Assembly (NCBI GenBank): GCA_016859345.1
Contig: CM029122.1
Span: forward strand, 7,890,575-7,954,574
Reading direction: 5' to 3'
DNA length: 64,000 nt
From: Istiophorus platypterus
Taxonomy: Eukaryota; Chordata; Actinopteri; Istiophoriformes; Istiophoridae
The notes under the pieces were generated by a model. That model searched no databases and was not told the origin of the DNA. It was given only the letters and a program-made list of their open reading frames with translations. Within the stretch, counting starts at the first letter, position 1, and each line of letters starts with the position of its first letter. Position numbers and translations under genes: made by a program. Positions 34,434 to 46,942 of the stretch are shown piece by piece.

Positions 34434-35929
34434 GTAAACACATCACATAATTAATATGCTGCTGGAGCTGTTGGTGTTTCTCTCACACACACACCTGCAT
34501 AATCTGTGAAATATGTTCATTTTATGTGAAAGGTGACACCTTAACATACATAATTTTAATCTTACCTGAGATATAAAACCTGAGCTGTGTGTGTGTGTGT
34601 GTATGTGTGTGTCAGTGAAACTTGTACCATTTTTATTAAATGTCACTCTTGATGTTGAAATGCTTTGTGTTAATAGAGAATCAGTAAACCTTATCCATTT
34701 TACAAATGCCACATACGGTGTGCGTGCAGTATCACCTCATTGTTTTCACATTTGTCTGCTCTTCAGTGGTTGTGTCAGACAACTAGGTGATGGGACTTTA
34801 AATGAGGGGAGGCACATGTTTGATTTGTAGAGGTGCACTAATGATGTGCACATCCAGTGATAGATGAGTTTTAAATGACGTCTACATGATGGACGCCACT
34901 GTAGCCTCATGGTCGACGCAATGCAAATGGTTGGGCTTTAAAGATAAGCTGAAAGCAGCGGGCGTTTCTTACAGCTGGCCCACTGTTGATAGCGTTGTGG
35001 TGTAAAAGGCTGGGCCCTTGCTGTGAGAGACTGCCAATCGAGTCCACAGCTATGAGAGGGCGGATAGCTGTCAACAAACTCCTGTGGAGAAAATACTGTT
35101 CCAGAGCTGAGCTTGAAGGAGGCACACACACACACAAACAGAGAGAGGAAGAGGGCACAAAATGAGTACAAAACAGAGAAATGGGGTAGAGAAGAAGTGA
35201 TGGGAAGAAATGAGAGAGAGAGAGAAAAGAGAGGACGTGAAATATGCAGTATTCCCATTAAAGCAGCGTGTCCCCCAGAGCCTCATCATCAGTTGGAGGA
35301 AAGATTTAGATAGAGGGATAACCAGAGGGATAAACACGGCTGACTTCCCTCTGAGCCCTGTGCTCCATTACATAGAAAACCCAAAGACTGCCTTATCTGC
35401 CTCATTTGTTCACACCAAAAGAGCTATTATTGTCTTCCTGCAACCACAAAAGGACCATGTCTGACAGAGGAATGAAGGGTTAACAGATTGACTTAGAGTG
35501 GCATTAGGCCAGGTTTAGAACATCAAGAACATTTTTTCAAAAAACACAGTTTCCTTTTCATTCAGACTGTAGTGATGCCCAAGTGGAGGTCCCAATGCAG
35601 AACACCTTGGCAAAACACTGCAAGAATGTCTGGCAGATAAGTTGCACCTGGCTCAACTTTTGCTGCAGTACGACATCATCTATCTATGCATTGCGCTACT
35701 TAATACATTTTAGCACATTCCCAGTGGATTACCTTGTAATATAAATGACATAATACTGCTGTTCACCTTGTAATTGTCAAGTAGGAGATAGGATTGCCAC
35801 CGTAATAAATTTCTAGAGTTATATAATCCTTTTTGAAAATACTGGCCAGTGTTTTGGCACCTTTGAACTCATGGGTTTTTAATCTGGCACCTATCGCTAC
35901 ACACCCAACCAATGCAGACCCTTGCATTT

Positions 35930-35953
35930 AAAAAAAAAAAAAAAAAAAAAAAA
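35930..35953. repeat. Poly-A run
   Basis: Twenty-four A in a row. It could be the tail of a retroposed sequence, but nothing identifiable precedes it. Confidence 0.9.
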
Positions 35954-38900
35954 TTGAACAGAGCACTATTCAAAGTCTCAGCAACGCCTTAGGAATGCAG
36001 ACTGGGGCTGACTGCCTGTGAGACAGACCGAGTTGGACAGTGTTTTAGTGGGTCAGATTGCAGGACAACTCACACCTCCATCACATGGATCGTTTCTGCT
36101 TTGGTCAATGGCCCAGAAATTGTGATGGATGTCCTGTCAAAGAGAGCCCAACACATGGAAAGCACTGTCGAAAGAAAGAAATATAGAAAGGAATACCCAT
36201 CTCATTGTTCGTTTTTCATTAATAACAATACCAGGGGAGTATATTTCATTGCAGGATCAGACATTTATTGCATTGCTCTGCAAGTGATACAAGATTGCAG
36301 AGTGGGTGGTTGCTGAAAATGCATTCTATGCACTTTTCAGCATTTTAACAATGACACAAGTAATTTAAGACATTACTTGGAGCATGGAGTCAAATGAATA
36401 TACAGTGATTTTCATACAAAAAAAGTCTTTGTCGTCCACTTTGTATAGATTCTACCAGTTCATTTAATGTGTTTTTAAATGAACTCCTCCTACAATACCA
36501 GATAACAACAATTACGGTATAGTAAAGTTATGTTTAAGGTTAGGGGAAGATTGTAATTAATTAAGATATTGATAAGGATTAGTATGTCAAATGCAATGCA
36601 GTCTTCGGTCCCTTTGGAACAGGTTAAGTTTAGAAATGTAAAACATTTGTTGAAGGTTAGGAAAAGATCAGTGTCTTAGTTACCTACTGAAATGCAAGAT
36701 GTTTGCGATAAGACAAGAACTTTGGTTCCCAGCATCAGAGTTGGACATGTTGTCTCTACAACTTCGACATGTTTAACTCTGATAAATGATGCACTACTTC
36801 AGATGTTATTGGACGAAATTTTTCTCCTGCAGAATTGTTCAGTATCAACGTCCTTGGAAGAGGGTGCTGATTCTACTCATAGTGATCTTAATTTTGTCCC
36901 ATCCGGTCACCTTTCCTCAAAAATTACTAAAGCAATTGTATTGATTATATGACACCACCTGCAGGAATTAGTACAATGGCTTGATTATATGAGTGATGTT
37001 GTAATTTCCATCTTTGAACTCTACTTTTTTTTGTAACCCAACTCTTTGTGTCGATTGCAAGTTGATTTCTTTTGCAAATTTAAGCATATGCAGTACCATC
37101 TCACTGCTCAGGCTACATATAGGAGCAACATGTATAATGTTATATTTAAGTACAGTGTCTATTTTTCTTTTTTTGTCATTGAAAATTATTGTAATCCTAC
37201 GTTCCAGCACTACAATCCAACACTGACCAGAACAACTGCTGTTAAGGAAAAAAAAATCCTGACTTATAACAGGCACCTTTCAGGCTTATAGAGAATGAGA
37301 ATATGACACTAAAATCCAGATTTAGTTTGAAGTTACACTTTAAAGTACTTTTGTTGTTATTTAATTTTTTTGCCTACCTGAGTATTTAAAACGCAAAAAG
37401 TAAGTCAAATAATAATCAAATAGTGTAAAAGTTCAGTAGTACTGAGAGTGGCTTGACATCCATCATGCAGTGCTTAATTTCCAAAGTTGTCAATTCTTTT
37501 CAGCTCTCAGTCACAACATCAACAGCATTTTGTTGCATGTCAAGCCATCGGACCACTCTGAGCATTTTTTAATTTTATGCTGGTGTCAAGAAATTGCAAG
37601 ATCTAACCCAGTAGTTTGAACCAAACCACAAAGGTCAGATCCCCAATCAACAGATAGGAGGTAAAAGTAAGGGAATGTTTTCAGTTTTCACAGATTTTTT
37701 TTTGTTGTTGTCTCAGATTTGCAGTTCGTAAACAGAAAATGTTTGCCAATATTATAACAGGAACAGTTTTTAAAAACATATAAACTGGTGTAAAGTGTGT
37801 TCCCATGCATCAATCATGACAACTACAACTCATTATGTGCTTTGAAGAGAAGCAGATAATGAGGAGAAACGTTAATAGAAAGCAAGATTCCCTCCATCTT
37901 ATTCAAAAACATAAAACTCGACAAACACACATATATTAGGATTTTATAATGTTTAGATTTGTATATATTCTAAATAAATAAAAATAAGTTTATGTTTTAA
38001 AATCAAAAGTAATGAAATAAGGACAAAATAGTGATACTACTATGTGTATTTCCATATTTTGCAACAAACACACATAAAACTACCATTTTTTCACTTTAAA
38101 ACCACTTGAAGAAAATAATACAGGACAAGGAAATTGATTAGAATATTGTAATGGTGAAGTACCATACGAACACTGCATATGTAGATGTGCATTGGTAGAT
38201 TATGTTGTGGACAGTAGTACACACTTGTTTGTCTGTGCACATGTTAAGGAGTCAAGGACAAAATGGCTTATACTGTTATTTTTTTTAAACATATTTTTGT
38301 TGTTTGATGTTGTCATAGATTGTGTGATAGGGCAAACCATATTATGGTGGTATCAGTTTTTGATTAATGATGGATATCCCCTGTTCTCTTTCTCTAAGCC
38401 TTGCCAAACACCTTATTTCATTGCTTTTTCATGCATATCAGAAGGGAGCAGTGCTCGCTGAGCAGACAGGTAGAGTTAAGACAGGCAGTGGAAATCCAGC
38501 CTGCAGGGCCATCTGCGAGTACTGGGGAAGTGAAGTGTGAGTTTCTGTTCTGCTCTGCCTGGCTCCAGAGTAATTGGCCGTCAAATGATTAAAATGTTTC
38601 AGGGCTGGCAGGTGGGCGCTATCTACAGACAGGCTGCCTGTGTGTGTCCTCCTGTTTGTCTGCCGGTAGCTCTACCCATACCTCTAGGACTCTCTTTTAA
38701 AACCACCCGTATGTGTCTGGCCTGGCCTTTGTGTGACTCACCGTCAGCTTGTCAATCTGCCTGTTGACGTCTATCCATTTGTTCATGTGCAAGTGGGTCA
38801 GTCTGGGTCCAGTGGGCTGCAGCAGTTGGAGATAACACATAATTGATTAACCACCTGCTCTATTATGGTGCCAGAGAGAGAAGCTTCCTTTCCAGAGGGG

Positions 38901-39526
38901 CTACAAACCAAAATAGCCCTCAAAGCAGGGAGCACCTCTGTCTTCCTTTCCACCTTTGACAGTTGTTTTTCGATGTTTTTATTAATCTTACAGTGAAAAT
39001 CTCCAACAAAGTCTTAAAGTTGATTTTGACATCATCTGTCGCCCCAAGCCATCATTGTTGTGGTGACTTCCCTTAAATTACTTGTTAGTGAGTGTATCCG
39101 GTACTGTGAGAACTTTATTTGATTTTATTTTTCTGCAGGTGGTGCTCCTTTCTCTTGCTGTTTACAGGCATGATGGAAATTGTTGCTCATGAAATCCACT
39201 AGCAGTAATCTTGTAACTGCTGCATACAGCAGAGTACCATGGTTGTCACCAGTTTTTTTCACTGATAAGATTTTATGTCTTTACCAAACACCACAAGCAA
39301 ATAAACTCTTTACTCTTACAGTATTACACAATCAATATTGTGCTCTCATTAATGAACCATCTGTATTCTGTAACCATAAACTCATCCCATGTGCAGCTGT
39401 CAAGGTGTGTGTAAATATCCCTTATAAAGTGTGTGTGTGTATGTATGTGTGTGTGTGTGTGTTTTCTAAATGAATAGTCTGTTCATATAGCTAATTTTGT
39501 GTTCCTCTCTTCTCTCCTGCTCAAAG

Positions 39527-40163
39527 GTAGATGAGAAAATCAATACCACTCTCACATCTGTATGTTAAATCTGAAGCTATACAGAGCCAGCTGCCAGTTA
39601 GTTTATCTTAGCATAGAGATTGGAAAAAGGGAGAATCAGTGAACCAGGCTTTGTCCAGAGGTAACAAAATCTCTCTACTTGCACCCCTAAAGCTCACTAG
39701 TTATCATGTCATAGCTCATTTATTCAATTTTTACAAACAGAAGTGTAAAAAAGGTATATGTGTAGGTAGTTAACATACAGTTAGTGTAGTTAAACAATAC
39801 ATAGTTATGGAGGGTCATGGTTATCGCCAGTGGAGACTTGAGGAAGTCAATGCGCCTGGGCAAAAATTTGTATGACTCATAACCCCCAGTATAACTGCAA
39901 CTTTTAATTTCGATATCTGTTTTTGGACAGTTTAACAAATGAGAAATACTGTGTTAATTCAATCTTTGGGCTGTACCTTTGCACATAGCCAGGCTACCTG
40001 TTTCCCCGCTGTTACCAGTGTTTATGCCAAGCCAAGCTAACCATTTCCTGACTCCAGCTTCATATTCAATAAAGAGATACTTTATGGGACTGATATAAAT
40101 CTTCTCAAGAAAGTGGCAAGAAAGTGAAGAAGTGTATTTTCTGAAATGTCAAACTATTGCTCA
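39527..40163. mobile_element. Long foldback (inverted-repeat) element
   Basis: The left arm (about 39527-39665) and the right arm (about 39970-40115) are imperfect reverse complements over more than 120 bases. ATGAGAAAATCAATACCACT, GAAGCT, CCAGTTAG, TTAGCATA and AACCAGGCTTTGTCC on the left answer GGTAGCCTGGCTATGTGCAA, TTAGCTTGGCTTGGCATA, GAAGCTGGAG and CTTGAGAAGATTTATATCAG on the complement of the right. I recognise the family as a very common percomorph non-autonomous element. It has no coding capacity. Confidence 0.8.
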
Positions 40164-43100
40164 GTAGCCAAGATTACATTTTTTTTTTTACATGCATTCT
40201 ATTACATCAGACATGTATTTCTGAGTACTTCAGTGTGAAACATATTTTTATGTTCAGAAAATTCATGATCTGGACTAGAATTTAAATTTGAGGTCTTTGA
40301 GTCTGAATGTATGGATGTGCCATATGTGTTTTTAATTGTGACCTGTAAATGCCAGCTATTCATCATTTTCAAATTTTTTTATATATGTAATGTCCCATTT
40401 ATCCCACTGTGCTTTATTTTTACTCCATTGATTGCTCTGTATCTGTTAACAGTACAGACATATTTTTTCATGTTCTTTAGTGCTTTCCTGGGTTTCTCAG
40501 TTTTGCTCTTGTGGTAGAAGTATAGATCAGTGGAGGTTAATGAAGCATCCTGTTTCTTTCCCCACAGACCTGGTCTGCTAATTAGCCTCAGGTGCTCCAC
40601 CATGCCATAATTAACAGTGCAGATCGGAGCTTTGGCTGCTATAAACAAAAATAGAGTTTGGCACTTGATACAGGATTGAATTGGATTGAAAGGATTGAAA
40701 TAAATTGAAAAAAAAAAAACAACAAAAAAAACAAAACAAGGATTTAAAAGGCTACATAGACTAACCTCCCATAAAAATAAGGAACTGGGGTATTTCAGTC
40801 TGAAAATAATCAAAACATTTCAAAAATGACCTCTAAGAAAGGGTAGAAAAGCCATGATGAATGCTACCTACTTCTAGTAATCCAGGAGGATCATGTGATT
40901 AATTTAGCGTTGCCTCTTTGGCAATGAGCAGCTAATGCTGCTTACTCCCCCTGTCTCAGCCCTCTGTCCACAGAGCTAAATACAGAGTGATGGATAATCC
41001 AGTAGCTCACTGGGGGGGTACTGAGGTCCAATGAGTGGAACACATCTTTGACCGCTCCCTCCAAAGCCAGAGTTTATTGATTCTCTGGAACCCCCCACCC
41101 CACCCCCTGCCAAAGATCTTTGCCCTCTGGACCTTCCCAGTGACACCACTCGTAGTATTTTAAGCTCTCACACACATACACACAACATGTCAAGGTTAAG
41201 GTCAATTTGCCTCTATGTGGAAAGAGAAGTAGGACAAAGAGAAAAGGGAAATTGGCTGGAGAGAAAAAAAAACAGGAGAGGAGGAGAGGGATCACAGTGA
41301 GAATATAATTATAGATGGCTACAGTAAAAAAAGAAAAAAAAAGGATTTGGTTAGATATACCTGTATAATGCAAAACAAAAATCACCTGCAAGAGGAGAGT
41401 GATAGTGAAGATGTGACCAGTTCTCTGAGATCAACATTTTTTTTTTTTTTTAATTCAGTCTAGACAACAATCAGCCAGATGCAAATATGGTGATATATGT
41501 TTAAATGAAATAAACAAATAGTCTAGAAGAAAGAGCCAGGCAGGAAATAGATGCAGGTTGCAGAGCACATCAGATATTATTAAGAGTAGGAGAGTGCAGA
41601 CAGGCAGACCATCATGTTTTATTAAGACCTGTTTTCAAGCCAGAGGCATGAGTCAGCCTGCTCCAGTCAAGGCCGTAATAAGTGAACGGGCTCCCACTTT
41701 GTTAGATCCCCGACCCAGCAAGATTTTTACGCACCCACTCCTTCAGCCAAAAGCTATAGATTAAAATAACTCAGTGTCAATACTGATTTTTGCCACAAGT
41801 TAACTGCTCACAGGTTTGTGTATTGCAGAATTAACATGCCTGTTCAACATCTACTCATTCAGCTTTGTATACTGCACAGTGAAGAAAAAAAAAAGAGTGA
41901 CCTGTTCGAGTTCTGACTATCATCGTTTGTTTATTCCCCGTCAACAAATGCCAGTGCAGAGACTGAAGAGATAAGTCGAGTGAAGCAGTCTGTAATCCCG
42001 CTCAGTTTCTTCCTAATCTCTGTCAACAGGAAAGAGGAGACTGTAGCAGGAGCTGGTGCCAGAACATGGCTCAGTCTGGTGGTGACAATTCCTGTGTGAA
42101 TACTTTTTATATCCTGCCAGCTATGTGCACATGTGCCACACTCGTCTCATGTACCAGTGGATAGAGCATTTGTCCTCCTTGGCAGCCCGAGTGAACAGAC
42201 GGAGCGTGAGGAAGCAGCCATTTGCCTGTCAGTCTGCCCCCCCCATCTCGGTTATGTTACATTTGCAGTCACTGGAAACACCCCTGGTATGACACATATA
42301 TCCGAAAGCTCCAGGTGATCAGTGTGCTTATTGACAGCGGATCATGCTGATACTTCTCTTATGGGCACAACTGAGAGTTGTCTCACCTCTTCTGTGAGCA
42401 TGCAGTTTAAGTCACACTAACCAGACAGCCTTTAGAGAGTGAGACTTGGCTACACTGTTTAAATTGACTGGGCATAAATTTGGAGTGCACTGTTTCTCCA
42501 AATACCAATTTACAAGTCACTTAAAATCATTCTTTTTGACTGCAACACTATTTGCATACATAATTTGCATACATAATTTCTATCATGTACACTCTGCTGT
42601 AGTCAAAAAATGAAAGCTGAGTATGTGATGTTTTTTTTTTTTTTTAAAGAATATACTAAGTCACTTATTAGAAAATTAATCTTGGCTTTGTTATAAGACA
42701 GAATGATGCCAGTGCTCTGTGCTAATTGGCAATGCCCCAACTTAAGGTGTGACTTCTGCATGCACAAGTTGACTTCAACCTGTTCGTGTGTGTGTGCATG
42801 CTTGTGCCTTATGCACAGCGAGCACCTGGTGTTTCAAAGACCCAGCCAGAGGCTACACGAATAAATAGCATCCATCAAACAAGTGGGAAAGGATTTCAGA
42901 GACACACAAGCTAAGAAACATCAAACGGCAGGGGAGAGCCATCCTGTCCCACAATTGGTGCTGTTAAATTGATTCTGACATCTTGAGGCTCTATATGGTG
43001 TACTAGTACCATCAGCTGCACTGGGCAAACTAGGCCATTTTGCCCTGGGTATGATGAGGAGCACGTTATCTAGTGAAGTGAACCACAACCTTAGCCATTT

Positions 43101-43383
43101 CTTTTTTAACAAGGGGAATGTGAGGTAAAGATTAAAAGGTTACACTGTGGCAGGGCTGGAAGGGCAGACTGTATCTCCATATGAAACCGGTTATGAATGC
43201 ACACTGCTCTCCATTTAGCTCTCATTTAGCTGCTCTCCATTCGCTTGACAGAGAATATGGGAAAAGTCAGGACCTTGAGAAAATCAGCTGCTTCATACAC
43301 ACAAGCATGTACTTTCTGTTTTCTGTCAGTCTGCCTCTTCCTCTCTCACTGCCTCCCTCACATACACATACAGCACACACACT

Positions 43384-43409
43384 ACCACACACACACACAC
43401 ACACACACA
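43384..43409. repeat. (CA)n microsatellite
   Basis: About 13 CA units preceded by imperfect CACA-rich sequence from about 43363. Confidence 0.9.
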
Positions 43410-46400
43410 ACTCTGTTCAGCCAAAACACCCATGGGGGAGAGCGTCTGGTTGCTGGAAATGTCAAACTGCTTTGTCACGTCCAATCTCAGTCAGGGAGCC
43501 TAACCGCTGTGTATGGAGAGTGGGCATGTGTGCATGCTCTGCAAAAACACCCAAGCCCAAGGCTAGAAGTTGGGCTTGAAGGAATCGCATGAATTCACAT
43601 TTATTGCATAAATTATTGTGGTGTTTAATAATTAAGCTTCAAAACGAAGATAATGAGACAACTAGATAAGGCCAAAATAAGAGCAGAAAATAAAATCGTA
43701 AACAACTGAAACAAAGTTATGAGGGCAAAAAAAGTGTGATGTAAATCTTGTGAGGTGAACGAAGACGTTTCAGGAGACCTCAGATGTCTTAGCATATGCA
43801 TTTTATTGAAGCTTGAGGCATCAAGGGGGAAAAAGATGAGCAGTACAAGTTACGAGTATTGTGCCACCCAAATCTGAAGGCTGTCCTTGGATGGGTGCTT
43901 TTAAAATCAAATAGACTCACATTACACTACCTGCCCAAATATAGTGGTTCTTCATTGAACCACATCACCTACAGTACGTACAGGTGTGAAGATTTAATTG
44001 GGTACCTAACCCTACACAGTAACCCGTATTAACCTCAGTCATGGTGTATATTACATGTAATACTTATGTCATTCTGTGGAAGACCGGTGTATCTCGTGGC
44101 CCTGATGGGCATAAAATTCTTACTGTCTTCTCCCTTGACTGGAGGCTCTGTTATCATATTGTTAAGAGTATAGACCACAACCTCGGTTGCTATGGCAACT
44201 GCCAGTGAGTGGGTTTGTAATAGGTGACCCGTGAGTGACCTTTGGAAAATACTACTTAAACGACATGACGAGGGAAAAGCTCCTTTTAAAAACTATGAAA
44301 AGTCTCGGTTTCCTGTTTTTTTTTTTTTTTGAAGTAAATATAAAAGTTACTATATTGGGGTTACTATATTGGGATTTGGGTAATTTGTGATTTGGGTAAT
44401 TTGTGATTCTCAGGAAGATTTTACAGCTGTGCATATGGATTTCTGTTCTTGACATATTACATTATTTTAAGGAGCAGCTTAACGCTTAAGCTGAAAATCT
44501 TGTTTTTGCTGACATCAAGACGTTTAACTTTTAGCCTTCCCGATATCGCGTAGAGGTGAACTCCACTGTGTGTCAGTTCATTGTTACTGTTAGGTTTGGT
44601 CGCAGATCCAACAGAGCACACGTCTGACCATATACAGAGTTGAAACAGACAAAAACTCTCATCAACTGAGATCAGTGAAACACAGATTTTCAGCCTGTTG
44701 TTAAATGCTTTCTAAATATTTTGCACCTATATTGATTATTTCACCTTAATTTCCCTCTAATTAAATGAAGGAGAGAGAAAACTCTAAAACTGTATTTGTA
44801 CCAGTCAAGAAGATGGAATTATATCCTAAAAGTTATTGCTGAAATGCAGACATGTATATTTAACTCTAGGCCAGTCAGATCCTGTGATTATACTGTGGTT
44901 GATCAGTAAAATAGAATTAATATAAATAATGTCTAGCACATTATGTGTCCATGTATCTTTTTTGTTTGTATGCACAGAATATTAATTGGAATTACACTTT
45001 TAATCCAGGATTATGCCCAAACCCTTACTGTTATAGTAACCTATAGCTGTAACCATAACCCCAAAACAAAGTCTAGACATTCAATACTTGGTTGAAGGTC
45101 AAGACCTGTCAAGGACTGTGTCTTTATATTGCTGTTTTTTTTGCTTAGTCCTGACAGACAATAATCACTATTTTCATGCATATGAGAGGCCTTTTTCAGG
45201 TACATGTAAACGTAGGTCGTTTTAGGTATTTAAATGTTGTTATTTTTCTGGTGATGACAGTCTCTAAAATTCTGGTCTCTCTGCTGGTCACTTCTTAATT
45301 TCTTTCCTTTTCAAATCTTTTTTTTTTTTTATTTCCTTAAAACAGCAAAACACGTAAGTTACCTACAAGTTAATTTAGATAATTTTATCTAATTCCATTG
45401 TCACTCGTTTTCAAAACACCAAACACAATAGCAGATCAGGCCTTCTGGGCTTTAAAGAGTTTGTACAGAAAGTGTGTTTTTGTGTAGGAGGGTGGATGGC
45501 AGTGGTCCCATTTTCCTGGGGTGAATTTGATCTTCCCAGCAAGGCTGCAAAAAAACTCTTCATCTTGCTTCAAGTCTTCCTGTCGTTTTCACTTTTTTCA
45601 GTCCTTCCAAGTGCCAGTCTTTTTTAGGGTGAGTGATTCTACCCACTCACAGGCTGTTTGATCTGCCACACACATGAAGTTCAAGGCTGTGATCACATCT
45701 GTTGTATTGTCTCAAAAGGAATGCACAGTTACGGTGTTTGTCTGAAAGAGGAGTGCATGTTTTCCCTGTTCTTTGCAGCAGTTTCTTCACTTTCTTTAAT
45801 GTCATGATTGTTTCCATCATGTGATGTTGTTGTAGGCTTTCAGTGCCACTGCTATTCCCACAGGAAATAACATACATTTATTCCCCCTTTTCCCTTTTTG
45901 TTTTCAGCAGTCTGAATACACGCTGATTCTGCTGTCTGGTTTTCTCCCAGCAACCAATGAAAGACTCCTGATTGCTTTGAATTTCCTGCAGTTTAGCTGC
46001 TGGCCCTCTTTGCCTTTTTCCACTTCTTAATATACAATACAGTCAATGGTTGACACCCCCCAATAAGAAAGAACCCAAACCTGTGGTATCGCATGTATGT
46101 TCCTTCCAACATCTGTTGTCATCTGTCCTCAAGCCTATGTTCTCTTAAACCCTTTTTTAAAATTTTAAATGTGGATGTATAGCTGTGAACTTTTGCAATG
46201 CATTTTTTGGTATACGATATCTTTTTTTTTAAGTTTTCTTATCTTGAGTCTTTTGAACCATATATCAATAGAAACTGTATGCAAAGTTCTTTGTAATGAA
46301 CAATATCAAGCAGAAAGGTGCAGCCTAAATCAGTTAAGGGTCACTGATCTTGACCCACAAGCAATTTAAAAACATATTTGGTCTTTCAGTCTAAGCCATT

Positions 46401-46810
46401 GTCATTTTGCTGTTGTTTGATTCACACTGACCTTACTGTTTGAATATATAACACCTTTGCAGATTGAGAGAGCACAATTTCAATGAAGAAAAAGCAGATC
46501 TAATCAGCCTGCTTCCCTATTTTTCTTTTAGAACAATTCTCACTCAGTGGTACAATATACCTTACCTTTCTGCCTATGTGTCTTGTCAGTCTGAGTCGTA
46601 AACTTCAGTCAGACTGGAAATGATTACTCACAGACGAAACTGTTATTTATTATCATTGTATTGCTGGCTCATATCCAAACCCGAATTAGATCAAGTTCAA
46701 TGGGAAACTGGCCAAACTGGCCTTTGATTTTATATACACTTCGTCTTTCCTCTTTGCCTGTTGTGTGCAATTTACATTGATTTCAATTGAACGCCACTCT
46801 GTTTCCACAG

Positions 46811-46942
46811 CAACTGATGCGGTCCTCTGTGTTCCACATGTTCATCCTGAGCATGGTCGCTGTGGACGTCATCGTTGCTGCTAGCAACTATTATAAAGGC
46901 GAGAACCACCGCAGGCACTATGATGAGTTTTACCTGGCAGAG
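46811..46942 (+). CDS. nalcn: nalcn coding exon 10: domain II S1 (residues 378-421)
   Basis: The acceptor is CTGTTTCCACAG and the donor is GTGAGA; 44 codons in phase 0. SVFHMFILSMVAVDVIVAAS is domain II S1, followed by NYYKGENHRRHYDEFYLAE. It matches NALCN with small changes: QLM for KMM at the exon start and HRRH for FRRQ. Confidence 0.96.

Larger units (their letters stand above)
34434..46810 (+). other. nalcn: nalcn intron after coding exon 9 (12.4 kb)
   Basis: The longest intron fully inside the window. It holds a poly-A tract (35930-35953), a foldback element (39527-40163) and a CA tract (43384-43409). No protein-coding exon was recognised, and exons 9 and 10 join directly. Confidence 0.85.

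Noticed and set aside
36500..36680. GGTTAGGGGAAGATTG and GGTTAGGAAAAGATCA as another copy of the repeat at 9915
   Set aside because: Only short wording is shared, and the rest does not follow the element's order. Too weak to call.
40379..40813. 144-codon minus-strand frame
   Set aside because: AT-rich, Phe-rich intronic sequence with a poly-A-derived stretch. No domain and no splice context.
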